Source: an uncultured Opitutales bacterium (GTDB lineage Bacteria; Verrucomicrobiota; Verrucomicrobiia; Opitutales; Intestinicryptomonadaceae). From it: DNA of 64,000 nucleotides. The notes beneath the pieces were generated by a model, which did not search any database, was not told the origin of the DNA, and saw only the letters and a program-made list of their open reading frames with translations. Location: NCBI GenBank assembly GCA_900545705.1, contig URAK01000008.1:76980-140979 (forward strand), written 5' to 3'. Positions 56,359 to 64,000 of the stretch are shown in pieces. The position numbers were made by a program, and so were the translations under genes. Each line of letters begins with the position of its first letter. Position 1 is the stretch's first letter.

Positions 56359-59165
56359 AGAAATTAGGCATTCTGATAATGGCATTGCTATCTGCAAATA
56401 TTTTTGGGGCTCCACAGTTTCGCGCGGACCCCTCTTTGAAAGTAAAAAAGTTGCCGAATATGATGACGGTTGCTGTAATGAAAAATTCAGAACCGCCAAA
56501 TAGGGTATCAATGAGGCTGCTCGTGCGGCGCGGCTCCGCCCACGAAACCGAAGCTGAAAGGGGGCTCGCGCACTTTATAGAGCACATGGCCTTCAACGGG
56601 ACAACCCACTTCCCTGCGGGAAGTATGGTCGAATATTTCCAAAGGCTCGGAATGGCTTTCGGTGCAGACACAAACGCCCATACGAGCTTCACGGAAACCG
56701 TCTATAAACTCGACATGCCGGAAGTCTCGGACAAGCTGCTCGACGATGGAATGCTCCTGCTGCGAGACTACTGCGACGGCATGCTTCTCGAACCCTCCGC
56801 AATAAACAAGGAAAGAGGCGTCATTATCGCCGAAATGAAGTCGCGCGACACAAACGAATACCGAAAGGCAGTCAAGGAAATCTCCCACTATTTCAAAGGC
56901 TCGATTTTCGGAGACAGAATGCCCATCGGTCTTGAGAAGGTCGTAAACAGCGCACAAAAGAGCGATTTTGAAAATTTCTACCGCGCCAACTACAAGCCCG
57001 AGAACACGGTGCTCGTGGTTGTCGGCGACGTCGATTGCGATAAGATTTTCGCACTCGCCGAAAAAACATTCTCGTCTTTTGCCGGCGACAAAAATTTCGC
57101 GGGCCGCCAAGACAATTTCGGCTCCCTCGAAATTTCAAACGAAGTTAAGTCGATTATCGAAGGCGCGGACCTCGACGCCGACAGCATATACGACCCGATA
57201 GAAAACTCGCCAAAATCATACGCTTCGGTCGCCGTATCGAAACAAAACACTGAAGAAGACTCCCTCAAAAGGAGAATCGAAGATGTGCGCTTACAAACAG
57301 CTTTGTTTGCGGTAAATGCGCGGTATCTCAAAGTCGCCGACACCCCAGGCTCGGCTATCACAAACGGATCGGCCGGAATGTTCGACTTCTCCAGATTCTG
57401 CCGCACTCTTATATTTAACGCCGAATCTCCCGTCACCAAAGGCTCCGAAGCCCTCGCCGAAAATTTTAGGCAAATCCTCGGTTCGGCAAACATCTCCGAA
57501 GCGGAATTCGACGCCGCAAAGAAAAAATTATTCCAGCAGCTCGAAAGCGCAATAGCCTCAAAATCGACGCGCAACAACCGCGATCTCGCAAACGAAATAG
57601 TCTCGGCGTTCTCCGACGGAACCGTATTCACTTCCCCGGAAAACGACCTGCAAATCGCAAAATTCGCTCTCGAAAACTTCTCCGCCGCCGATGCGGTAAA
57701 GCTATTAAAGCGCGAATTCTCGGGGGCAAAAATAAAAATATTCCTTTCAGATTCAAAGGCGGAAATTCCACAGAGTGATCTCGAAAAAATTGTTTCCGAC
57801 ACTTTTGCGGCCGCAAAAAAATCGCCCCACGACCCGGCAAAATTTGAACCTGGCAAGCTCGCATTCACGGAATTCGGCGCGCCGGGGAAAATCGAGTCCG
57901 AATCGGAAGCCGCCGACCTCGGCGTTAAAATGCTGCTCTTCCAAAACGGCGTTCGACTGAACGTCAAGCGGACCGACTTTAAAAAGGACGAAATACGCTT
58001 CAAAATCTCCTTTGGCAACGGCCTGCTCGACATACCCGGCAACAAGCCTGAATACTTTGCAGCACTATACGCGCTCACCGCCGGAGGCACAAAATTCCAA
58101 AGCGCAGCTGAAATTTCCGCCGCACTCTACAATATGAAGGCATCTCTTGGGGCTTCCATCTCCGGAAACAGTTTCGAGATATTCGGGGTAAGCACGCGCA
58201 AAGACTTTGACTCTATCATATCGCTCGCGGCAACAACCGTATCGAATCCGGGGTTTAGGGAGGACGGAGAGGACTCGCTCGCAAAATTCGGAGAGGCTTT
58301 TTACCGCGATTACCTAACCAATCCATCTACAAAACTGACTTTCGGCATTCTGAAACTTCTCGATTCCCCAATAGAAAAAGTCCCGGGAACGCTCGAAAAC
58401 TTCAAAAAAATAAAAATGCAGGAAATTAGGGATTGGCTTACCCCCATACTGCGCAGTTCCTATATGGAAATATCAATCGTAGGCGATATTGACGAAAAGG
58501 AGGCTATCGATAAAATTGCAAAAACATTCGGAGCAATGCCGCCCCGCGAAAAGGTCAAACAGAATCCGTTTGCCCAGATCAAAAAGGCAGAAACCGGCAA
58601 GTCGGTATCATTAAAATACCTTACAAAAGACGAGCCTCGCTCAATAGCCGCAAAGCTATGGTTCTCATGCGGAAGGCAGGATTCGCACAAAATGCGCATT
58701 GCAAACCTCCTTTCAAGCGTATTTGACGATGTCATGCGCAAGGATATACGCGAAGCTGAGGGCAAAGTTTACAGCCCGTTCGCGTACAACAATCCAAGCA
58801 CATGGATTAAAGACTACGGCCTGCTAATCGGACTCTCTTTTGTCACCCCGGAATACAATCGGGAAGTTCTATCCCTCATAGAAAAATGCGCCGATAAAAC
58901 TGCCGCATCGATCACAATGGACGAATTTGAGCGCGCGAAGATCCCCCTGCTCAAAGAGGTTGAAGCCAATATGCGCAAAAACGTCTATTGGCTCGAAGCC
59001 GTCCTAAATCTTTGCCAGGCTAAACCCGAAAATATAGAGCTAGCAAAAACCATACGCTCGGGATATTCCGAAATAACTCTCGAAGACGTGCAAAATGCGG
59101 CAAAGGAGATTTTCGGCAAAAAGCCCTACGAAATAACAATTATGCCGGACGCTGAAGCAAAATAA
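56355..59165 (+). CDS. Exported M16-family zinc peptidase (pitrilysin/insulinase-like)
   Basis: A 936-residue protein with a signal peptide (cut near I-F-G-A, residue 19). The inverted zinc motif H-F-I-E-H (H73, E76, H77) is intact, and the third ligand lies in the downstream E-M-K-S-R-D-T-N-E-Y-R segment. Four M16 domains are expected, and the length fits a two-half pitrilysin in one chain. The first domain pair is followed by a Y-L-T-N-P-S-type region and a second inactive half. It probably degrades peptides in the periplasm. It is the last gene of the rightward operon and is followed by a terminator. Confidence 0.93.
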   Translation: MKKLGILIMALLSANIFGAPQFRADPSLKVKKLPNMMTVAVMKNSEPPNRVSMRLLVRRGSAHETEAERGLAHFIEHMAFNGTTHFPAGSMVEYFQRLGMAFGADTNAHTSFTETVYKLDMPEVSDKLLDDGMLLLRDYCDGMLLEPSAINKERGVIIAEMKSRDTNEYRKAVKEISHYFKGSIFGDRMPIGLEKVVNSAQKSDFENFYRANYKPENTVLVVVGDVDCDKIFALAEKTFSSFAGDKNFAGRQDNFGSLEISNEVKSIIEGADLDADSIYDPIENSPKSYASVAVSKQNTEEDSLKRRIEDVRLQTALFAVNARYLKVADTPGSAITNGSAGMFDFSRFCRTLIFNAESPVTKGSEALAENFRQILGSANISEAEFDAAKKKLFQQLESAIASKSTRNNRDLANEIVSAFSDGTVFTSPENDLQIAKFALENFSAADAVKLLKREFSGAKIKIFLSDSKAEIPQSDLEKIVSDTFAAAKKSPHDPAKFEPGKLAFTEFGAPGKIESESEAADLGVKMLLFQNGVRLNVKRTDFKKDEIRFKISFGNGLLDIPGNKPEYFAALYALTAGGTKFQSAAEISAALYNMKASLGASISGNSFEIFGVSTRKDFDSIISLAATTVSNPGFREDGEDSLAKFGEAFYRDYLTNPSTKLTFGILKLLDSPIEKVPGTLENFKKIKMQEIRDWLTPILRSSYMEISIVGDIDEKEAIDKIAKTFGAMPPREKVKQNPFAQIKKAETGKSVSLKYLTKDEPRSIAAKLWFSCGRQDSHKMRIANLLSSVFDDVMRKDIREAEGKVYSPFAYNNPSTWIKDYGLLIGLSFVTPEYNREVLSLIEKCADKTAASITMDEFERAKIPLLKEVEANMRKNVYWLEAVLNLCQAKPENIELAKTIRSGYSEITLEDVQNAAKEIFGKKPYEITIMPDAEAK

Positions 59166-59244
59166 CAGCGCATTCCGAATCGGGGTGCTTTTCAATCCGA
59201 CGCAAAATTCTATTGCGGACAAAAAGCGCGCATGTTAAACCGAC

Positions 59245-59276
59245 GCCGCCTTAAAAGGCGGCTTAAGTTTTTTTTA
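59245..59276 (+). terminator. Rho-independent terminator after the M16 peptidase gene
   Basis: A short stem (59246-59252 with 59255-59261, CCGCCTT/AAGGCGG) with a tight loop, then a T-rich tail (59268-59275). It lies 80 bases past the stop. Confidence 0.75.
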
Positions 59277-59812
59277 TTTGGGGCAATTCTATTTTGGTCA
59301 AATTACATAAGGAGTCCTCTGTCCCCTGCTCCGCACGCCTCTCTTGCGCAAAGATTTCTTCCATGAGAAATCCAAGCAAGCGCATTGCAAGACGCCTGCC
59401 GCATGGAACACGGGAAAAATCTTAGACCTATATAGCGCGCCTACCGCCTGATGCCGATAGCCCGCAATGCTCCTTCAAGCCCATCAGCGCGCGGCACGGC
59501 AATTCTGTAAAACTACCTGCCCTTTTTTTAATCCTCATACAAAAATCAAAGACGCCGCTCGCGGGCACAAGAGGCAAAAACATGCGCCCGCATAGAATTT
59601 TTGAAGGCTGTGCGCCTGCATTATGGAAGCCGCCCGCAAGTGCTTTCCATCGCAGCTATCAAACAATATTAAAGAACAAAAATTTTTCAACAAAGCGCAA
59701 ATTTCTGAAGCGCAATCAATACGCCGAAACGAAAAAAAATACGGCTTGCGCCCTCAACTCAAAATATTGTTGAAAAAAATGCACAGATTTGAGAATCTAA
59801 ACGCCGATTACA
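59277..59812. other. Intergenic region upstream of pyrH
   Basis: About 535 bases with no convincing gene. Two overlapping short open frames (59582-59829) lack ribosome-binding sites and resemble no family. The pyrH-frr promoter should lie here. No repeats noted. Confidence 0.45.
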
Positions 59813-60526
59813 ATGAATCCGAAATATAAACGCATAGTACTTAAACTCAGCGGAGAAGCCCTTAAAGACGTCACTAACGGCGAACCGCTCGACCCTGCCA
59901 TATTAAAAAATCTCGCCCTTTCGCTAAAAGAAATACACTCTCTCGGCGTGCAAATTTGCCTCGTCGTCGGCGGCGGAAACATATTTAGGGGGCTAAGCGG
60001 CTCCCAAAGCGGCGTAGACAGAACGACAGGCGACTACATGGGCATGCTCGCAACAGTCATAAACGGCCTCGCCCTTATGAACGCGCTCGAAAAGGAGGGC
60101 GTTCCCGTGCGCGTGCAGACGGCTATTCCAATGGAAAAAATCGCCGAGCCTTTCATTCTCCGCCGCGCCGTAAGGCACCTCGAAAAAGGCAGAATCGTAA
60201 TCCTCGTGGCGGGCACAGGCAATCCATACTTCTCAACGGACACCACTGCGGCCTTGCGCGCAAGCGAACTCGGAGCGGACGCAATCCTCAAAGCCACAAA
60301 GGTCGACGGCATCTACGACAAGGATCCCGCAAAATTCCCGGACGCCGTTAAATTCGACAGAATTTCATACCTCGACGCGCTCGAAAAACGCCTCGCCGTC
60401 ATGGACTCCACCGCTTTTTCCCTCTGCATGGACAACAGAATCCCGATTATTGTATTCAACATGAATAAACCGGGAAATATTGAACGCGTAATCGAAGGCC
60501 AGAAAATCGGCACTATCGTAGAATAA
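59813..60526 (+). CDS. pyrH: UMP kinase
   Basis: A 237-residue bacterial amino acid kinase fold that phosphorylates UMP. Evidence is K-R-I-V-L-K-L-S-G-E-A-L, L-V-V-G-G-G-N-I-F-R-G, D-Y-M-G-M-L-A-T-V-I-N, and the late A-T-K-V-D-G-I-Y-D-K-D-P. It is followed 39 bases later by frr, the common bacterial pairing. Confidence 0.98.
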   Translation: MNPKYKRIVLKLSGEALKDVTNGEPLDPAILKNLALSLKEIHSLGVQICLVVGGGNIFRGLSGSQSGVDRTTGDYMGMLATVINGLALMNALEKEGVPVRVQTAIPMEKIAEPFILRRAVRHLEKGRIVILVAGTGNPYFSTDTTAALRASELGADAILKATKVDGIYDKDPAKFPDAVKFDRISYLDALEKRLAVMDSTAFSLCMDNRIPIIVFNMNKPGNIERVIEGQKIGTIVE

Positions 60527-60565
60527 TAAAAAAATTTAAAAACACCAAACCCAAAGGAAACTATC

Positions 60566-61126
60566 ATGGATCTATCCTCATCATTGAAGGCGACAAAAGA
60601 CGCAATGTCAAAGGCCGTATCGTACGTATCGCACGAATTTGAAACCGTCCATACGGGCAAAGCATCGCCCTCCATGGTCGAAAACGTAATGGTTGAAGCC
60701 TACGGCACGACTTCTCGCCTCAAAGACATAGCCGCCATAACCACGCCCGATTCCTCTACAATCCGCGTCCAGCCGTGGGACAAAAATATTCTGAAGGACG
60801 TAGAAAAGGCGATTCTTGTAGCCAACATCGGTTTCACCCCCGCAGTTATGGGCGACGCCGTCAGGTGCCCCATTCCCGCGCTCTCCGGCGAACGCCGCGC
60901 GGAACTTGCAAAAATATGCCACGAAATGGCAGAACAAGGACGCGTGCGCGTGCGCAATATCCGCCGCGAGGCAATCGACGCCTTTAAAAAATTACAGAAA
61001 TCGGGCGGCGCAACAGAAGACGACGTGAAAAAATTTGAAAAAGAAGTCCAAAACCTCACCGACAAGAGCATCGCCGATATAAACGCCCAGCTCTCGCGCA
61101 AAGAGGAAGACCTCAAAAAAATATAA
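60566..61126 (+). CDS. frr: Ribosome recycling factor
   Basis: A 186-residue helical protein that splits post-termination ribosomes together with EF-G. Evidence is the start D-L-S-S-S-L-K-A-T-K-D-A-M, R/H-T-G-K-A-S-P-S-M-V-E, the hinge region P-A-L-S-G-E-R-R-A-E-L, and V-R-N-I-R-R-E-A-I-D-A. A weak AAGGA lies upstream of the ATG. Confidence 0.98.
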   Translation: MDLSSSLKATKDAMSKAVSYVSHEFETVHTGKASPSMVENVMVEAYGTTSRLKDIAAITTPDSSTIRVQPWDKNILKDVEKAILVANIGFTPAVMGDAVRCPIPALSGERRAELAKICHEMAEQGRVRVRNIRREAIDAFKKLQKSGGATEDDVKKFEKEVQNLTDKSIADINAQLSRKEEDLKKI

Positions 61127-61159
61127 CCCCCGTAAAACAAAAAAACGCTGCACACGCAA

Positions 61160-62254
61160 ATGGCTGCCGCCCGCAATAAAAGAGTCGTTATAAAACTCGG
61201 AACAGGCGTCCTTACAAGGGGCGTCGGAGAGTTGGACACAGAACGCATGCGCGCGATTTGCGAGCAAATCGCGCTCGCTCTAAAAAACGGCTGGCAGCCA
61301 ATCCTCGTGAGCTCTGGCGCAGTGGGGCTCGGCATGGGAAGGCTCGGATTGAAGCTCCGGCCAAAAAAAATAAGTTCCGTGCAAAAATGCGCCGCCGTCG
61401 GGCAGGGAATCCTCATACAGACTTGGGCGGAACTATTCCAACCGTTTAATGTCTGCGTTGCGCAAATACTGCTCACAAGGGACGACCTTGACGTGCGCTC
61501 CAGATACAGGGCAATGCGCGATTTGCTCGACGAACTTCTCGGAGACCGCATTGTTCCGATCATCAACGAAAACGACTGCATCAGCGCTGCGGAGCTAAAT
61601 ATAAAATTCGGCGACAACGACGTTTTAAGCTCCCTCGTGGCCTCACTCTCCAAAGCGTCAAAACTCCTAATACTATCCACCGCGCCAGGGCTTGTGGATA
61701 TGGGAGGAACCGGAGAAATAATAAAAGACGTACAGAAAATCGACGACAGCGTGCGCTCAAAGGCCGGCGGGACATCGAGCGCAACGGCGGTCGGAGGAAT
61801 GATTACAAAAATCAAGGCGGCGGAAATCGCGGCAAGCTCCGGCTGCGAAGTTTTTATCGCAAGCGGCGCGCGGGAAAATGTCATTACCGAAATTCTATCG
61901 GGAGAGAATCCCGGAACGCGCTTTGCCGCCACCCCCTCAGAAACAAGCTCGAAAAAAAGATGGCTGGCGCACTTCGGCAGGACTATTGGAAAAATCCTCG
62001 TAGATAAAGGCGCTGCCGACGCTATCAGAAACAGGGGAAGCTCGCTGCTGCCGGCTGGCGTCCGCGGAGTGGTCGGAAGATTTGCGAAAGGTTCGCTCGT
62101 TGAAATCGCCGACTCCGAAAGCGGCGACATTGTAGCCCGAGGGCTCGCAGAGGAAAACTCGGATAAAATAAAAGAATCTCTTCAATCCACCGACAAGAAA
62201 AAATGCGGGCATAAGGACGTTGTCGTCCACCGCGACAACCTCGCTGTGGTTTAA
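61160..62254 (+). CDS. proB: Glutamate 5-kinase with a C-terminal PUA domain
   Basis: A 364-residue enzyme for the first step of proline synthesis, with an amino acid kinase domain (K-L-G-T-G-V-L-T, L-V-S-S-G-A-V-G-L-G, I-N-E-N-D-C-I, G-D-N-D-V-L-S-S, T-S-S-A-T-A-V-G-G-M-I-T-K) and a PUA domain from about residue 275 (A-G-V-R-G-V-V-G-R-F). proA is not next to it, so the second step must be encoded elsewhere. It lies 33 bases after frr and 12 bases before sufT. Confidence 0.97.
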   Translation: MAAARNKRVVIKLGTGVLTRGVGELDTERMRAICEQIALALKNGWQPILVSSGAVGLGMGRLGLKLRPKKISSVQKCAAVGQGILIQTWAELFQPFNVCVAQILLTRDDLDVRSRYRAMRDLLDELLGDRIVPIINENDCISAAELNIKFGDNDVLSSLVASLSKASKLLILSTAPGLVDMGGTGEIIKDVQKIDDSVRSKAGGTSSATAVGGMITKIKAAEIAASSGCEVFIASGARENVITEILSGENPGTRFAATPSETSSKKRWLAHFGRTIGKILVDKGAADAIRNRGSSLLPAGVRGVVGRFAKGSLVEIADSESGDIVARGLAEENSDKIKESLQSTDKKKCGHKDVVVHRDNLAVV

Positions 62255-62266
62255 TATAATAGCACC

Positions 62267-62839
62267 ATGCAAAACCCCGAAAAAATTAAAATTTCCCGCG
62301 ACTGCCAAGCAATGATGATCCCTTCCGGGCTCATAGTAACGTTAGCAAAGGGAAACGAAGTTGAAATAACGCACAAGCTCGGAGGCAATTTCACTGTTGT
62401 CGGCCTATTTGGAATGGCACGAATTGAAGGGAAGGACGCCGATGCGCTCGGCTTGCAGCCGGCAAGCCCATGCCAAACGGCGGAAGCCGTACAAAAGCAA
62501 AGCGACGCCTCCCCCAAAAAACAAGAAGTGACAGAAAAAGATATTTGGGATACCGCGCGCACCGTATTCGATCCGGAAATACCCGTCAATATTGTCGATC
62601 TGGGACTTGTTTATAGAATGGAACTCCTCGACGCGCCCGACGGGAAAAAACGAGTCGAAGCCGACATCACATTGACAGCCCCTGGATGCGCAATGGGCCC
62701 TGCAATAGCAGACGATCTTAAAATGAGGCTCGAATCGCTCGCAGGTATTGAATCCGCAAAAGTCGATATCGTATGGGATCCGCCGTGGCACCAAGATATG
62801 ATGAGCGAAGAAGCGCGTATGATTTTAGGCTTGGCATAA
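62267..62839 (+). CDS. sufT: Fe-S cluster assembly protein SufT
   Basis: A 190-residue protein whose C-terminal half is a DUF59/MIP18-type domain. Evidence is T-V-F-D-P-E-I-P-V-N-I-V-D-L-G-L-V-Y, T-L-T-A-P-G-C-A-M-G-P and V-W-D-P-P-W. The N-terminal part (about 1-75) is the extra region typical of SufT. SufT helps mature Fe-S proteins in many bacteria. No other suf genes are in the window. Confidence 0.88.
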   Translation: MQNPEKIKISRDCQAMMIPSGLIVTLAKGNEVEITHKLGGNFTVVGLFGMARIEGKDADALGLQPASPCQTAEAVQKQSDASPKKQEVTEKDIWDTARTVFDPEIPVNIVDLGLVYRMELLDAPDGKKRVEADITLTAPGCAMGPAIADDLKMRLESLAGIESAKVDIVWDPPWHQDMMSEEARMILGLA

Positions 62840-62898
62840 CCAAAACTCAATTTACAATAAGCTATAATTAAAAATTTAACACACGCATTTCCAAATAA

Positions 62899-63780
62899 AT
62901 GAAAAAAATCGCGTCTCTCGCCGCCGCACTGGCGATTATCGGCTCAATAGCCTGCGCAGCGGATTCTTATACGATAGCCGGATCAGACATCCTAGGTAAA
63001 ACTCTAAAAGAGCCCCTCGCGGCTCTCTTGGAAAAACGCGGCATAAAAACAAACATTGACATGAAGGGCTCGTTTACCGCGCTTGATGCCCTAAAAAAAT
63101 CGCAGGTGGATGTCGCAATAATAGCTCTTCCCCGCGGAGAAAAAGCGCCAGACGAATTTATAACATTCCCTTTCGCGTACCTCGTTGCTACGGTCGCGGT
63201 TAATGTCGCCAACCCAATCGAGGAAATAACGACTTCGCAGCTATATAAAATTTTTTCATCGTCCGCCGTTCCGAGGGTCGATACTTGGCAAGCTATGAAT
63301 GTCGGAAACGCGTCGCTCAAAAATATTATGCCTGTCACAACGAGTTTTTCGGATTCTATTATACTCGAACTATTTAAATATGGCGCGCTGAAATCGACCG
63401 GCATAGGCAAGTGGGTAAATATCGCAAAATCTCCGTCGGAGGCGCTTTCTATTTTGCGGGCAAACAACTCCGCGATAGCGGTTCTCGGGAAAGTTGAAGA
63501 CAGAAATATGATAAAAGTGCTTGCTATAGCCTCGGATAATGACGGCGGCGCCAATAAATACGCATTCCGCCCAGACCGCGATAATATTTTTAACGGCGAC
63601 TATCCCCTTGCGCTCTCGTTTAATATTGCGGTAGAAAAGCAGAAAGCGGCAAAATTAAAGCCTCTGCTAAAAGCCCTTCTCGACGACGAAACCGCAGCTC
63701 TTATTGATTCTGGCGAATATATAAGCGCTCCGAAAAATTCTAGAAAAAAGTCAATTTTCGAACTTGACATTTTAAAATGA
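62899..63780 (+). CDS. Periplasmic PstS-like substrate-binding protein
   Basis: A 293-residue protein with a signal peptide (residues 1-20, cut after A-C-A-A region). It has the PstS-like layout: T-I-A-G-S-D-I-L-G-K-T-L near the start, a G-S-F-T-A-L-D-A-L segment, and L-V-A-T-V-A-V-N-V-A-N-P-I followed by T-S-Q-L-Y-K-I-F. A phosphate-specific serine pattern is not clear, and no pstCAB genes follow, so it may bind another ligand. It is shorter than typical PstS. It is last in the pyrH operon, 59 bases after sufT. Confidence 0.75.
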   Translation: MKKIASLAAALAIIGSIACAADSYTIAGSDILGKTLKEPLAALLEKRGIKTNIDMKGSFTALDALKKSQVDVAIIALPRGEKAPDEFITFPFAYLVATVAVNVANPIEEITTSQLYKIFSSSAVPRVDTWQAMNVGNASLKNIMPVTTSFSDSIILELFKYGALKSTGIGKWVNIAKSPSEALSILRANNSAIAVLGKVEDRNMIKVLAIASDNDGGANKYAFRPDRDNIFNGDYPLALSFNIAVEKQKAAKLKPLLKALLDDETAALIDSGEYISAPKNSRKKSIFELDILK

Positions 63781-63811
63781 TAAGGCATTTTTGAACGCAT
63801 TAAAATTTTTC

Positions 63812-63887
63812 GCGGGCTTAGCTCAATTGGCAGAGCGCGACCTTGCCAAGGTCGAGGTTGTGAGTTCGAACCTCATAGCCCGCTCCA
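63812..63887 (+). tRNA. tRNA-Gly (GCC anticodon)
   Basis: A complete cloverleaf. GCGGGCT pairs with AGCCCGC, the D arm is GCTCAATTGGCAGAGC, and the anticodon loop TTGCCAA carries GCC. The T arm is GTGAGTTCGAACCTCA-like. CCA is encoded at 63885-63887. Confidence 0.96.
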
Positions 63888-63896
63888 TTTAGAAAG

Positions 63897-63922
63897 AACC
63901 GATCTTCAAGATCGGTTTTTTT
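63897..63922 (+). terminator. Rho-independent terminator after tRNA-Gly
   Basis: A 10-bp stem (63897-63906 with 63908-63917, AACCGATCTT/AAGATCGGTT, with the innermost pairs opening to form the loop) and a T run follow the tRNA. Confidence 0.85.
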
Positions 63923-63924
63923 AT

Positions 63925-63966
63925 GGGTCAACACCAAAGTCAGTGGGGTCAACACCAAAGTCAGTG
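63925..63966. repeat. Direct repeat, two 21-bp copies near the right edge
   Basis: The units 63925-63945 and 63946-63966 are identical over 21 bases, each holding GGGTCAACACCAAAGTCAGTG. The short, head-to-tail form is like the multiple terminal repeats of IS21-type elements, which would lie further right. The next 34 bases show no clear gene. It resembles in style, not in sequence, the array at 2771-2864. Confidence 0.85.
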
Positions 63967-64000
63967 GATTTTAATGAAAGACGCCGCATTGGACAAGGAC

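Overview
The window most likely comes from a Verrucomicrobiota chromosome, probably the Opitutales/Puniceicoccales side and plausibly a gut or host-associated lineage. This is inferred from gene content. The window holds a full five-gene set resembling the Amuc_1098-1102 pilus-like locus of Akkermansia. It also has a PEP-CTERM protein, many secreted carbohydrate-active proteins, Tat-exported Gfo/Idh/MocA and DUF362 proteins, and very few Shine-Dalgarno sequences apart from a perfect one before rpsU. Gene density is high, with no rRNA, prophage, CRISPR array or complete insertion sequence.

Layout. 1-6.4 kb: the end of a DeoR-type regulator, then secreted carbohydrate-active genes (a GH42-like hydrolase, a beta-helix protein and an arabinose-isomerase-like protein with a signal peptide). 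6.4-7.6 kb: an AT-rich stretch without a recognisable gene. 7.66-15.0 kb: the pilus-like locus, read leftwards. 15.7-26.9 kb: leftward housekeeping and catabolic genes (hemC, ilvC, a Gfo/Idh/MocA oxidoreductase, a PaaI-like thioesterase, ilvE, a GH43 protein, glnS, an alkaline phosphatase and a hydroxypyruvate-isomerase-like TIM barrel). 27.4-30.3 kb: tRNA-Leu, a second beta-helix protein and an OprB-type porin. 31.0-35.2 kb: an aroC-(G3E-like)-hisC-hisB-hisH operon. 35.4-43.9 kb: a PEP-CTERM protein, an acyl-CoA/ACP synthetase, enolase, a TauE/SafE permease, and a DUF362 protein paired with a fused NapH/NapG-like polyferredoxin.

44.0-48.8 kb is a leftward nickel-pincer cofactor operon: larC with a strikingly histidine-rich insert, then larE, larB and a UreH/NicO-like membrane protein. 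It is followed by a drug/metabolite-type transporter gene broken by one in-frame TGA. 49.0-51.7 kb: a large six-hairpin glycosidase and rpsU. 52.0-59.2 kb: a tight rightward operon of two tandem esterases, a metallo-beta-lactamase-fold hydrolase, ribD, a methyltransferase and an M16 peptidase. 59.8-63.9 kb: pyrH-frr-proB-sufT-(PstS-like) and tRNA-Gly, then a short tandem repeat near the right edge.

The genes suggest a bacterium that exports polysaccharide-degrading enzymes and takes up sugars through porins. It makes its own branched-chain amino acids, histidine, chorismate, haem precursors and riboflavin. The strongest leads are the pilus-like locus with its PilM-PilN fusion, the His-rich LarC operon, the exported sugar isomerase, the polyferredoxin with a Tat-like motif in its middle, the degenerate G3E-like protein in the his/aro operon, and the isolated strong ribosome-binding site of rpsU. 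All calls come from reading motifs by eye; no database search was run.
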